Below, piece by piece: positions 16,798-24,386 of a stretch of DNA of 64,000 nucleotides. The DNA comes from Neptunicella plasticusilytica (lineage in GTDB: Bacteria; Pseudomonadota; Gammaproteobacteria; Enterobacterales; Alteromonadaceae), in NCBI RefSeq assembly GCF_047922965.1, contig NZ_CP150481.1, positions 2,108,001 through 2,172,000 of the forward strand. The letters run 5' to 3'. The translations under genes and the position numbers were made by a program. The stretch's first letter is position 1; each line of letters begins with the position of its first letter. The notes beneath the pieces were generated by a model, which made no database searches, was not told where the DNA came from, and saw nothing but the letters and a program-made list of their open reading frames with translations.

Positions 16798-16964
16798 GCT
16801 AAACCCTCCAAAATGCTGATTGTTATGCCGTTCAATTCGGCTTGCTTTTGTGCCGCCTCTTTGACTAACGGAATAGCAGAAAAGGCATTAACGCTTGATG
16901 CCTTTTCTTGCAACTTTTCTATATCCGCCGCCAGCTTTTTTGCCTGCTCTATTTTTTCCGTCAC
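16794..16964 (-). CDS. 56-aa helical phage protein
   Basis: GTG start at 16964 overlaps the stop of the upstream gene (GTGA), and its TGA overlaps the next ATG (ATGA). The peptide is a charged helix (MTEKIEQAKKLAADIEKLQEK), a short break (NAFSAIPLV), then a second helix (KEAAQKQAELNGI). No membrane span. The two-sided coupling is the main evidence that it is a gene. Confidence 0.55.
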   Translation of the reverse strand: MTEKIEQAKKLAADIEKLQEKASSVNAFSAIPLVKEAAQKQAELNGITISILEGLA

Positions 16965-17188
16965 TTTTTTGTCCTTGCTCTAAATGCCTTTTTTTTCTTC
17001 GCTAATCGTTGGCCGTGGGCATGGCTAGGGCTGCTTTTACTCACACCACAAAAGCCAGTTTGACGGGGCGAATTTTTCGAACGATTCAGGCTCAATGATG
17101 ACATTGCCCGGTTGATTTCATTTCCACTTGGAGCCGATGGACCAATCAATCCCAATGCCATCAACGTACCCAATAAACTTTTCTTCAT
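16961..17188 (-). CDS. 75-aa basic phage protein with possible signal segment
   Basis: MKKSLLGTLMALGLIGPSAP is a short hydrophobic start. The rest is Ser/Arg/Lys-rich with a strongly basic end (LAKKKKAFRARTKK). It could be a small DNA-condensing protein or one attached to the membrane. It directly follows the initiator gene and is coupled to the 56-aa gene. No family recognised. Confidence 0.5.
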   Translation of the reverse strand: MKKSLLGTLMALGLIGPSAPSGNEINRAMSSLSLNRSKNSPRQTGFCGVSKSSPSHAHGQRLAKKKKAFRARTKK

Positions 17189-17208
17189 TTCAGCGCCTTT
17201 TTCATTTG

Positions 17209-19062
17209 TTAAAAACCTTCGTAATCATCACCGGTATCATTGCCAGCGTAAAAACGGGGCAAAGAATCGGTGTTTATTGGAATAAAATCTGGAATATTGG
17301 GAACTGTCGCGGCATTGTCATGTATTCGCGTACAGTTATTGACAGTGCTCCAAGAGGCGCGGCTGTCGCCGCTTAACAGGGCGTTGCCCTGCTTTTTTTC
17401 GAGTCTGAATTTAACTAATCTGGTTAGCTCTTGGATGTTGTAACAAAGCAAGCCGATAACTTTTTTTATCGGCTCGTTGAACTTGTTTTTCTCCGATATA
17501 TCGTAAAGCACCCCTACCGGATTTTCGTCGAGAAGCTTTGTAAACTCGCACCACTTGGAGCTGTCAGCGGCCAGCCGAACACGTTCCAGCGCTTCATGTT
17601 CTGCGCTACCTTTGAGGCGACGACACTCACGCCAAACGGTAACTGGAGCAGCTCCGAAAAATTGAAACTGCCGTAAGTTCCAACGACTTGCCCATCCTGC
17701 GACACGATCAACAGACGTTTGTAAGTCGGATTTAGTTTCAAAATCACTTTCGGTTCCGATATGGTTCGCGTTGATATTCTTGCTGATGTACTTGGCGATA
17801 TAGCCTGTTGCGCTGCCGAGTTCTGGATCGATGTATTCAATTTTAATTCTCGGTTCATACCAGTACTTAACTGGCTTGCGTCGCCTCCACCCTTCAAACT
17901 TCATTTTAAAAGCTCGGTTTTTGTGGGCTTCGATTAACTCTGAGCGCTCATGCTGTGTCGCGTATTCGCGCATAATTGATTGAATCTCTCTAGCATCTTC
18001 CGGTCTGCAAAATAAAAGCATGTGCCAGTGTGGTGTTGCGTCTGCGTGTGGCTCTGCGACTCTAACCCCAAACCATTGAATTTCATTTCTATCGATTTTT
18101 GCGCGGCATTTTGCCCATTGATTGCACAAGTATTGCTGTGTTTCATTTGGCTTGCTCCGGTTCCACTTTTCGCTGTTTCTGTGATACTTACTAGGCGCTG
18201 TCCACGTCACAAAAAACGCCTGGTAGCCGTAATCGTCTGCCAGCTCTTCAAGGCCACGACAACGTACCATTAATTCAATCCGGCGCTTTTCAGGGTTTGC
18301 GGTAGTAGCTGCGGCGATTTCGGCAAGACTGATACGTTGCTCGGTTTCTTCGTTGACCACTTCCATTGATTCCAAATACAACTGATTAGCGCGGCGCTGT
18401 TGCCGCCACTCTTGCAATGACTGATTGCTCAAATACGGCTGAGTGCCTTTCTTGACGATACCGGCACCAATATTGATAAATTCATTGAACTGGTCACGCA
18501 TACGGCTAAATTTGCGTAACCACCAGCCATCAGACACCATGCGCAAAATTGCCGATTCTCGCTGCTCAAGGTCGGCTTTTTCTTCATTGAATGGCGGCTT
18601 AATGCCGTAATCGACGGCATACTGAGCCAGTTTTGTGCTAATGCGATAAATCCGGAATTCGTAACTATCCTGATCAGCATCATCAGCCGCCAAATTAAGC
18701 AGTTTCAAGCAGTGGTCAGACGCTGCTTTTGCTTCTGCTTCCAGCGCTTCAGCACGATACAGCGATTTATAATCTTGAAACGGGCAATCGGCGATAATAT
18801 CGCGCAACAATTCTGTAGCCTGTCTGATATAGATATTCGCTGATCGTTGTGGATTCTGGGCGCTCTTGGAGTTGTAACGCTTGATATATTCACGCAATAG
18901 CTTTTTGCGGATATGCGGTGGCAATCCCTTTGTCAGATTGTCAACAAAGGCTTTATTAGCGTCATATTCACGCTGAAACGTGTTAATTGTTAAATCAGGC
19001 AACCAGCGGGTTAACTGACGCTCTGCGCGTTGTTCTGGTGATATTTGCAACGCAATGGTCAT
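17209..19062 (-). CDS. Rolling-circle replication initiator (HUH, gpA/PM2 P12-like)
   Basis: 617 residues, similar in size to PM2 P12 and P2 gpA-type endonucleases. After a helical N-terminal region, FFVTWTAPSKYHR (about residue 283) and the HUH motif PHWHMLLFC (H345, H347) appear. The catalytic pair follows as TGYIAKYISKN, with Y421 and Y425 separated by three residues as in gpA proteins. The family nicks one strand at the origin and stays bound to the 5' end. ATG 19062 overlaps the upstream stop by ATGA. It shows the element replicates as a circle. Confidence 0.88.
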   Translation of the reverse strand: MTIALQISPEQRAERQLTRWLPDLTINTFQREYDANKAFVDNLTKGLPPHIRKKLLREYIKRYNSKSAQNPQRSANIYIRQATELLRDIIADCPFQDYKSLYRAEALEAEAKAASDHCLKLLNLAADDADQDSYEFRIYRISTKLAQYAVDYGIKPPFNEEKADLEQRESAILRMVSDGWWLRKFSRMRDQFNEFINIGAGIVKKGTQPYLSNQSLQEWRQQRRANQLYLESMEVVNEETEQRISLAEIAAATTANPEKRRIELMVRCRGLEELADDYGYQAFFVTWTAPSKYHRNSEKWNRSKPNETQQYLCNQWAKCRAKIDRNEIQWFGVRVAEPHADATPHWHMLLFCRPEDAREIQSIMREYATQHERSELIEAHKNRAFKMKFEGWRRRKPVKYWYEPRIKIEYIDPELGSATGYIAKYISKNINANHIGTESDFETKSDLQTSVDRVAGWASRWNLRQFQFFGAAPVTVWRECRRLKGSAEHEALERVRLAADSSKWCEFTKLLDENPVGVLYDISEKNKFNEPIKKVIGLLCYNIQELTRLVKFRLEKKQGNALLSGDSRASWSTVNNCTRIHDNAATVPNIPDFIPINTDSLPRFYAGNDTGDDYEGF

Positions 19063-19295
19063 ACTTTAACCTTTGCTGCCGATTTGATTCTTTCTTGCTC
19101 AAACGCTTTGTGTAAATGTGATTTAAACGACTTTTCAAACTCGGCACCGATAAAAGCAACATTAATACCGCATCTAGAAAGCTCGCACGTTTTCAATTCC
19201 GAGCTTGGTGCGGACGATGTTATGGTGTCAAAAAAAACAGTTAAACCGCCAGCCGTCATTTCATAACAGTCAGCTTCGTAATTTTTCTTAATCAT
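19059..19295 (-). CDS. 78-aa phage protein of unknown function
   Basis: ATG at 19295 overlaps the stop of the small membrane gene upstream, and its own stop overlaps the initiator start; both are ATGA junctions. The peptide has strands (LTVFFDTITSS, INVAFIGAEF) and a basic helical C terminus. Cysteines appear at DCYE and TCELSRCG. No family recognised; the couplings suggest a replication accessory role. Confidence 0.5.
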   Translation of the reverse strand: MIKKNYEADCYEMTAGGLTVFFDTITSSAPSSELKTCELSRCGINVAFIGAEFEKSFKSHLHKAFEQERIKSAAKVKV

Positions 19296-19477
19296 GCCGC
19301 CCACCAGTCAGATCCGACCACGGCAGCGGCGCAAAGTACATAAAACAGAATGAGCAAGTGACGCGCAATCATTGCGCTACGCAAGTTAGAACGTGGCAGC
19401 ATGATGATCACCACTGACAGACGGAAAAACCCAAACATCATGAATGGCTGGTTGACCATGTATTGGTGAACATTCAT
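19292..19477 (-). CDS. 61-aa two-helix membrane protein overlapping its neighbour
   Basis: Read from ATG 19477 (GGTGGG just upstream). It overlaps the end of the 89-aa gene by 92 bases in another frame and couples to the next gene by ATGA at 19292-19295. Two hydrophobic segments, FGFFRLSVVIIMLP and HLLILFYVLCAAAVVG. The frame is open 50 codons further upstream, but that part lies wholly within the other gene. The start is uncertain. Confidence 0.4.
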   Translation of the reverse strand: MNVHQYMVNQPFMMFGFFRLSVVIIMLPRSNLRSAMIARHLLILFYVLCAAAVVGSDWWAA

Positions 19478-19655
19478 CCCACCAGCGCCATATCTCATTT
19501 TTGCAATAATCGGCAACGTCTTGATCATGCGAATGTTCACAAGCCAGATAAAGCGCCTTAATTGCCCCAAGCGCCATATCTTCATGATTAGCAACACTGT
19601 TGTTATAAACGTCCAGCCAATGACCAAACCAAAATGTTAAATCTTGAAGTCCCAT
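19386..19655 (-). CDS. 89-aa Trp-rich phage protein
   Basis: Starts MGLQDLTFWFGHWLDVYNN and includes EIWRWWDECSPIHG with several His, Trp and Cys (HSHDQDVADYCKNE). It begins two bases after the upstream stop, and GGTGGG precedes the ATG. A compact, possibly metal-binding protein. No family recognised. Confidence 0.5.
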   Translation of the reverse strand: MGLQDLTFWFGHWLDVYNNSVANHEDMALGAIKALYLACEHSHDQDVADYCKNEIWRWWDECSPIHGQPAIHDVWVFPSVSGDHHAATF

Positions 19656-19657
19656 AA

Positions 19658-20023
19658 TCAGCCCACCATTTTTCGCATTGATGCGCCAATTGCAGCGCTG
19701 AGCTTTTCGCGCAGCTCGTTATTTTCTTCAACCAGATTTTTCAGCACTCGGTACAGTGACTGCGGCAATACATGATGCAATGGCTGGTACTGGACACAGC
19801 AAAAACCGGCGGCGATTTGAGCGCCCCGGTCTATTGCTGTAATAACGTTGATAATTGAACTGTTGAGACTGCCGATTTCAGTATCTGACTTCATTTCGAC
19901 TATACCGCCGACTTTAAAGTTATTGTCCGGCAAAATCACAGAACGGCGGTCATTACTGCGGGTTTCTGCCATGATTGAATTTGGTACAAAAACAGTTTGA
20001 TAGTGTTTGAATGGGTGATTCAT
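19658..20023 (-). CDS. 121-aa phage early protein, unknown
   Basis: An N-terminal beta-rich part (TVFVPNSIMAETRSNDRRSV, KVGGIVEMKSD) and a C-terminal helix (LYRVLKNLVEENNELREKLS) that could dimerise. Its ATG overlaps the stop of the exonuclease gene (ATGA). It belongs to the early operon of exonuclease, accessory proteins and initiator. No family recognised. Confidence 0.5.
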   Translation of the reverse strand: MNHPFKHYQTVFVPNSIMAETRSNDRRSVILPDNNFKVGGIVEMKSDTEIGSLNSSIINVITAIDRGAQIAAGFCCVQYQPLHHVLPQSLYRVLKNLVEENNELREKLSAAIGASMRKMVG

Positions 20024-20613
20024 AACTCACCCGCCATCTTTTCGAGCAATGCCAGCGTCATTTGACAATCTGCCATCGCTCGGTGTGCATTTTTGCTAGG
20101 CACAATACCCTGTTGCGCTAACGCATTAGTGAGCTTCTGCCACTTGTACTGATGGCGATAACTGTCCCACTCCCCGTAATACTCCGCATACAGGTTCATC
20201 AAACAGCATGCCTTGCTTTCAATTGACCTCAAATCAGCCGCCACAGGCCGCATTACACCCGACAAAACAGCCGATTGCCTGATCATTCTTAGGTCATAAC
20301 TTGCGTTATAAATAACCACCGGTGCCCCGACCAAAATATCAATTATCGAGTCATATACATGACAAAAACTCAGTGCATCCTCTACCATTTCATTAGTGAT
20401 GCCGTGTATCGCTGTTGCGTCTGGTGGAATTGGCCTTGTTGGCTTTATCAGAGTATTTAGAAAAACATTGCCACCATCATCAATAATGCTGATTTCAACA
20501 ATTTCGGCGTTAGAGTCTAGGCCTGTTGTCTCGGTATCCAGAATAAAACAGCCACCCATAAGCGCCTGGCATTCACTAGAAATTCTAAGCAAAGTATTTT
20601 TGTCTGTGTTCAT
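20020..20613 (-). CDS. DnaQ-like 3'-5' exonuclease (DEDDh)
   Basis: 197 residues with all DEDDh motifs: FILDTETTGLD (Asp, Glu) near residue 25, IYNASYDLRMI (Asp) near 100, and NAHRAMADCQM (His, Asp) near 180. It resembles the proofreading subunit of DNA polymerase III. The ATG at 20613 is nine bases after GGGG; two ATGs upstream are in frame but too close. First gene of the early operon. An exonuclease of this kind is unusual for small tailless phages and might process nicked replication ends or degrade host DNA (inference). Confidence 0.82.
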   Translation of the reverse strand: MNTDKNTLLRISSECQALMGGCFILDTETTGLDSNAEIVEISIIDDGGNVFLNTLIKPTRPIPPDATAIHGITNEMVEDALSFCHVYDSIIDILVGAPVVIYNASYDLRMIRQSAVLSGVMRPVAADLRSIESKACCLMNLYAEYYGEWDSYRHQYKWQKLTNALAQQGIVPSKNAHRAMADCQMTLALLEKMAGEL

Positions 20614-20628
20614 GATCATTAACCCCAT

Positions 20629-20960
20629 TTTTGACTAAACTTACCCGAGTAAGGAAACGGGGCCAGCTCTGCATTGCCGCCCCGCATGGGGTAAGTCGTT
20701 AATATTCATTAATTTATTGTTTAGCGCTGGTTCAGAAAAAGGCGGCTAATCTGGAAACCTTGGAAGAAAACAGAAAGCCGCTTTTTTGTTTGCAGTGCTG
20801 GAAACGCTGCCCTTCGGTTGAGAGTGCGAACAAACACCGAAGTGACAACGTGAAATTAGAATAGTTCTAGGGGTTAGAAGTAGTCAACCCCCTAGAATCA
20901 TTGCATAGGGTTGAAGCGTTAGATATTCTAATGATGCGAACAAACAAAGAGAGTGCGAAA
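20629..20960. promoter_or_regulatory. Divergent regulatory region of the prophage
   Basis: 332 bases between the early operon (minus) and a regulator (plus). It contains the inverted repeat TTCTAGGGGTT (20865-20875) and AACCCCCTAGAA (20886-20897), arms that pair except for one extra G. It also has two copies of TGCGAACAAACA (20825-20836 and 20935-20946), and a GGCGGCT/AGCCGC stem followed by T near 20735-20786. These fit operators and an early terminator of a lysis-lysogeny switch; no site is proven. Confidence 0.5.
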
Positions 20961-21230
20961 ATGTTAAAAACTACCGACCTGCTTGATAAGCTCAAGGCCG
21001 CTTATAATCTGCCGTCTGACTATGCCATTGCAAAGAAGTTAGGTGTAAAACCATCATGTGTTAGCAGATACCGCAATCACGGCGGGACTTTTGATGATTC
21101 AATCGCCCTTGAGGTTGCCGAGCTTTTAGAGCTTAACCCCTTGTCTGTCGTGGCCTCCATGCACGCTGAACGCGCCGAGCGGTCACACGACAATAATGCA
21201 TTTTCATTCTGGCGAGAATACGCCGCATAA
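20961..21230 (+). CDS. Cro/CI-like phage regulator (DUF3693-like)
   Basis: 89 residues from ATG 20961. SDYAIAKKLGVKPSCVSRYRN is a helix-turn-helix (residues 19-39), followed by FDDSIALEVAELLELNPLSVVASMHAERA, the family pattern of DUF3693 proteins that act as regulators in small and filamentous phages. The frame is open from a TTG at 20901, but that part shows no domain. It faces away from the early operon across the operator region. The stop codon lies in the first arm of the hairpin near the right attachment site. Confidence 0.7.
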   Translation: MLKTTDLLDKLKAAYNLPSDYAIAKKLGVKPSCVSRYRNHGGTFDDSIALEVAELLELNPLSVVASMHAERAERSHDNNAFSFWREYAA

Positions 21231-21311
21231 CGTTAAATTTTGATAATTTGTCAAAACTTCCGCCAGCCTGTAACCCTCGCCCCGCATAGGTTACAGGCCA
21301 TTTAACGTTAT
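21227..21311. repeat. Nested inverted repeats next to the right Xer site
   Basis: Outer arms ATAACGTTAAAT (21227-21238) and ATTTAACGTTAT (21300-21311) are perfect 12-mers. Inner arms GCCTGTAACC (21266-21275) and GGTTACAGGC (21289-21298) are perfect 10-mers around a 13-base loop. The outer right arm runs into the Xer arm at 21309. It could be a terminator of the regulator gene, a replication or packaging structure, or help form the attachment site. Confidence 0.7.
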
Positions 21312-21336
21312 TACCAAGTTATACATTATAGGAATA
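21309..21336 (-). other. Degenerate Xer site between prophage and satellite copy 1
   Basis: XerD-side arm TATTACCAAGT (21309-21319), central TATACA (21320-21325), XerC-side arm TTATAGGAATA (21326-21336). The left arm is far from consensus while the centre and right arm are kept. This is the expected product where a phage XerD-like arm is joined to the XerC arm of the next element. The following 33 bases are nearly the same as after the sites at 50936 and 54082. Confidence 0.75.
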
Positions 21337-21375
21337 TTTATATATTCGAGGATGAATAAGAGTCACCAAGTATTA

Positions 21376-21455
21376 TGTTGGTCGCACGTATCAGTGTCAT
21401 TTTGCGCACAGCGTGTCATTAAATGGTTTGAGTTCGAATATTGTCACTGGGACAC
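21376..21455 (+). repeat. Left end of the Tn7-like transposon with TnsB-type boxes
   Basis: The terminal 26 bp pair with the right end. GTGTCATT occurs at the inner side of the terminal box and again in GCGCACAGCGTGTCATTAAA just after it. A more diverged box (ATTGTCACTGGGACAC) follows. Several short direct repeats per end is the known design of Tn7 ends. Confidence 0.75.
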
Positions 21456-21541
21456 TATTGGAATGCGTCGCTACGTGAAATCTGAAGCAATCTTCTTGGA
21501 GCTAAGCGCAGTTTTCTAAATGGAGAATTTAGATTCGCTAC

Positions 21542-22849
21542 TCAGTTCAAGTAGACGTTGTTATCCCGGCCGGGATATTTTTCGAAGATATACATAAATA
21601 CCTCGCTACAGGTCTTGGGCCATAAATCGTCATCGTAGCTGTCCGGCAGTTCGTCCAGGATCTCTTCAATCAGATTTCTGACCCTGGCCTTGGTGCGTTG
21701 TTTCTTGCGCCAGTCAATCACCAGGGCTTCTTTCATTTTGCCGATCAGGGTTTGAGCGATGCGCTTTACCTTATTTCGCTCATTTTCATTCAGCGGCACG
21801 GCTTGTGTCATCAAATCAAACACGGCCAGTTCTTCTTCGCTCAATCCTTCACGAACCGTGCGCTTTTCTTCCGTGTCCAATTCATGGATAAATTGCTTAA
21901 GCTGATTGAAGAACTCTTCTGCACTATATGCACCAAGGTTGTATTGCTCAACCAGTTCCTGAAACTTGCGTTGCAAATCCTGGCGATTCTTATTGCGCAG
22001 CAACATAGGCTGCAACTTACGTTCAATTAGGTTCTTTAGACGCTCGGCATCACTGGCTTTGGGTTCGATTATATTAGCCACCATGACTGCCAAGGCATCA
22101 AAATCAATACCAGCTATATTTACGGGCTCAGGCAGATTACTCTTGATTTGGATCGTTGAAATGGATTCATCCAGTAGTTCATTTACCTGATTACGCACCA
22201 CATCCAGTACGTCCTCATCGTCGATTTCAAGACCGGATTTTTGACGGAACTGAGCGTAGATCACATTGATGGCGATACGATGCGGCACATACGGATTGGC
22301 ATCATCATCGGGCAAAATGGCTTTGAAGATACGGTTAATCTGGCGAACAAAGGCGGTAAATTCCTGCAAATAATCCGGCTGCAAAAGGGTTTCGCTGGCA
22401 TTGTCCAGCAGCTCCAATTTGGTGAAACCGTCCGCCGGTGCGGCAATAATTTCATCAAGCTTAATGCCCTTGCCCGCCAAAAAGACGGTCAACTCCCCTA
22501 TCGCCACGCCTAAAGCCATGGCCAGTTCGCGCTTGTCCTTGGCCGGGCTGTCCACCTGATAAGGCGGGTGCCCTTCCTGCACCTGTCCGCCACCGTACAA
22601 GCCCAGGGCCTGTTGGAGCGCAGAAAAGATATTGATATAATCGACAATCTGCCCGGCCGATTTGCCCGGATATACCCGGTTAGCGCGGGCGATGGTCTGC
22701 ATCAGGGTGTGACTCTTAAGCGGCTTATCTAGGTAAAGGGTCGATACAGCAGGCGTGTCGAAGCCCGTCAGCCACATGGCGCAGACAAAGACGATTCTTA
22801 GGTTGTCGTCTGGATCCTTAAAGAGGTCCGGCCGGTAAAAGCGTTGAAT
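21542..22849 (-). pseudogene. hsdR: Type I restriction subunit HsdR, C-terminal remnant
   Basis: About 435 codons matching the end of HsdR. FKDPDDNLRIVFVCAMWLTGFDTP and TIARANRVYPGK with IVDYINIF are helicase motifs V-VI of the translocase, followed by the helical C-terminal region. A stop codon (22850-22852) lies just upstream of the homologous stretch IQRFYRPDLFKD. The nuclease domain and first helicase domain are gone, and no hsdM or hsdS is present. The first in-frame ATG, at 22777, is internal to a motif. It is a decayed defence gene at the left end of the transposon. Confidence 0.85.
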
Positions 22850-23081
22850 TTAGCCACTTCGCCTATAACTTATTGATAATATAAAGATATATTGACAATC
22901 TTCTGCCGCGTATTGTTTATCGAACTGGTGAATATCATTGGCCTGCCTACTTGAAAAACAACAATTACGCAGAGTTACGCGCCATATGCGTAATTACGCA
23001 AATCACAGGTAATGCAACCTATTGCGCAGTACAATTTCAGGGTCAAAGCGACGATTGTAGCTGCTTAAATTGCCCCTGTAT

Positions 23082-23129
23082 GGGGTCCTCTGGAAGAACC
23101 GACAAATTTGACAAGTTTGGCTCTAACGC
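23082..23129 (+). repeat. Possible Tn3-family terminal repeat
   Basis: A stretch beginning GGGGTCCTCTGGAAGAACC, about 48 bp long, ends three bases before the tnpT-like stop codon. Tn3-family ends begin GGGG, and those of the Tn4651 group lie near tnpT. No partner repeat was found by eye. Low-confidence inference. Confidence 0.3.
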
Positions 23130-23131
23130 GA

Positions 23132-24181
23132 TCATAGCGAGCCCTGTAGTTGCTTGAACTGCCCTTGGATCATCGCCTTTTCCTGAAGTATTACCTTATT
23201 CTCGTCAGTCAGAAATGCAATCTTGTCCTGGCAGGCTTTTAGTTCGGCTTTGACGGCCTCCAATGCCTGGGATAACACAGCCACTTGCTTATCAATATCT
23301 GCTTTCTGCGAGGTGATCACTGCCATGTTTTCCGCCAATTGTTCATTTTTATGCTGGGAATCTCGATACTTCGTCAAGGCATCTTCAAGATCGCGTTTCA
23401 GATCCTGGATATCTTCTATCTTACCGTTTAGCTCCCTGTTTAGCGCTACATTGGCCTGTTCAAGTTTACCGGCGTTGCTTTGTAGCTGTGCATTGGCATC
23501 AAATAACTCGGACGCCTTGGACTCGGCCTGGGTGAACCGGTGTTGTAGATCCCGAACCTGGTCTTTTAATCCCTGAGTAACTGTTCGAAACTGTTCGCGC
23601 TCCTGCTGACGGTCTTCCGCCGTGCGCTGCTGATAGTGTTCAAAGTGCTCTCGAATATCCTTATTTTCCTGCTTGAGCTCAGCAACACTTACCTTCAGTT
23701 CAGCAGTCCGCGCAATCGCTTCGTCTCGTTGTAACTCTGCTTTGGTCAGTTTGATTCTCGTATCTTCCAGCGCCTGAGCTTTTTGGTTTACCTCGTGAGT
23801 AAGTTGCCCTATCTGCATATCTAAATCCTTTTGGCGTGCGCTCAGCTGTGCAACCGTGTTGTCAGCGTCATTGAGCTTTTTCCGAAGTTCTTCATTCAGC
23901 TCTTTGAATCCCTGTCGGGCCTGCTCGATTCGGTGATCGGCCATCTGCTGAACCCTATCGTGGAGTGATTTCACGACTTCCACCAGGTCGTTTGGGAGCC
24001 CGCCGATATCGGTCGATTCTCCGTTATCTGATCGCCAACGTTTGAGTAGTGGCGCGATGGTGCTTTTGCTGCCGGTGCCGAGATGTTCACGCACCCGGTC
24101 TACAGTTGGTTCTTGGCGCAGATTTTTGATGGCCTCAGCGGCCTTGGCAACATCGTGGTATGTAACTCCGGCACGGGCCAT
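23132..24181 (-). CDS. tnpT: TnpT-like coiled-coil DNA-binding protein (KfrA-type)
   Basis: 349 residues: an N-terminal DNA-binding domain of the KfrA_N type (VTYHDVAKAAEAIKNLRQEP, then VREHLGTGSKSTIAPLLKRW) and a coiled coil of about 250 residues. It is divergent from a tyrosine recombinase across a 205-bp spacer with palindromes. This is the known arrangement of tnpT and tnpS, the cointegrate-resolution genes of Tn4651-group Tn3-family transposons. TnpT helps TnpS act at the rst site. A plasmid KfrA relative is the alternative, but the recombinase neighbour favours TnpT. No tnpA is present. Confidence 0.7.
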   Translation of the reverse strand: MARAGVTYHDVAKAAEAIKNLRQEPTVDRVREHLGTGSKSTIAPLLKRWRSDNGESTDIGGLPNDLVEVVKSLHDRVQQMADHRIEQARQGFKELNEELRKKLNDADNTVAQLSARQKDLDMQIGQLTHEVNQKAQALEDTRIKLTKAELQRDEAIARTAELKVSVAELKQENKDIREHFEHYQQRTAEDRQQEREQFRTVTQGLKDQVRDLQHRFTQAESKASELFDANAQLQSNAGKLEQANVALNRELNGKIEDIQDLKRDLEDALTKYRDSQHKNEQLAENMAVITSQKADIDKQVAVLSQALEAVKAELKACQDKIAFLTDENKVILQEKAMIQGQFKQLQGSL

Positions 24182-24212
24182 GGTGAATTCCTCTCAGATT
24201 ATTTACTACCGT

Positions 24213-24301
24213 ATTACGTGTAACGTAATATAACATTATATTGATGTTTTTCAAGATTGCTTGAATTTAAATTATTAACCCACGATAATGACCATTATCG
24301 T
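24213..24301. other. Resolution-site-like region between tnpT and tnpS
   Basis: Contains two palindromes: ATTACGT and ACGTAAT around three bases at 24213-24229, and ACGATAATG and CATTATCGT around two bases at 24282-24301. In Tn4651 the rst site lies between tnpS and tnpT, with an inverted-repeat core bound by the recombinase. The second palindrome is the better core candidate. Confidence 0.55.
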
Positions 24302-24386
24302 AGGTTTAGGCAATCCGGCAGAATTTTCCCACTTGTAACGCTGGTACATAGCCGCCTTTTGAGCGACTGCGACAGGAATCCGATTT

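Larger units (their letters stand above)
6830..21325. mobile_element. Corticovirus/autolykivirus-like prophage at dif
   Basis: A 14.5-kb element bounded by Xer sites at 6819-6846 and 21309-21336. It carries the hallmarks of tailless, membrane-containing dsDNA phages of the PM2 type: a 276-residue capsid protein with double-jelly-roll features, an A32/P9-type packaging ATPase, an HUH rolling-circle initiator of about the PM2 P12 size, and many one-helix membrane proteins. No tail, terminase or integrase gene is present. Lack of an integrase with Xer sites at both ends implies host XerCD integration. It is larger than PM2 (10 kb), partly because of accessory genes at its left end. Confidence 0.82.

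Noticed and set aside
19478..19627. N-terminal extension of the small membrane protein to 19627
   Set aside because: The extra 50 codons lie fully inside the 89-aa gene in another frame, and the start at 19477 has the better ribosome binding site.
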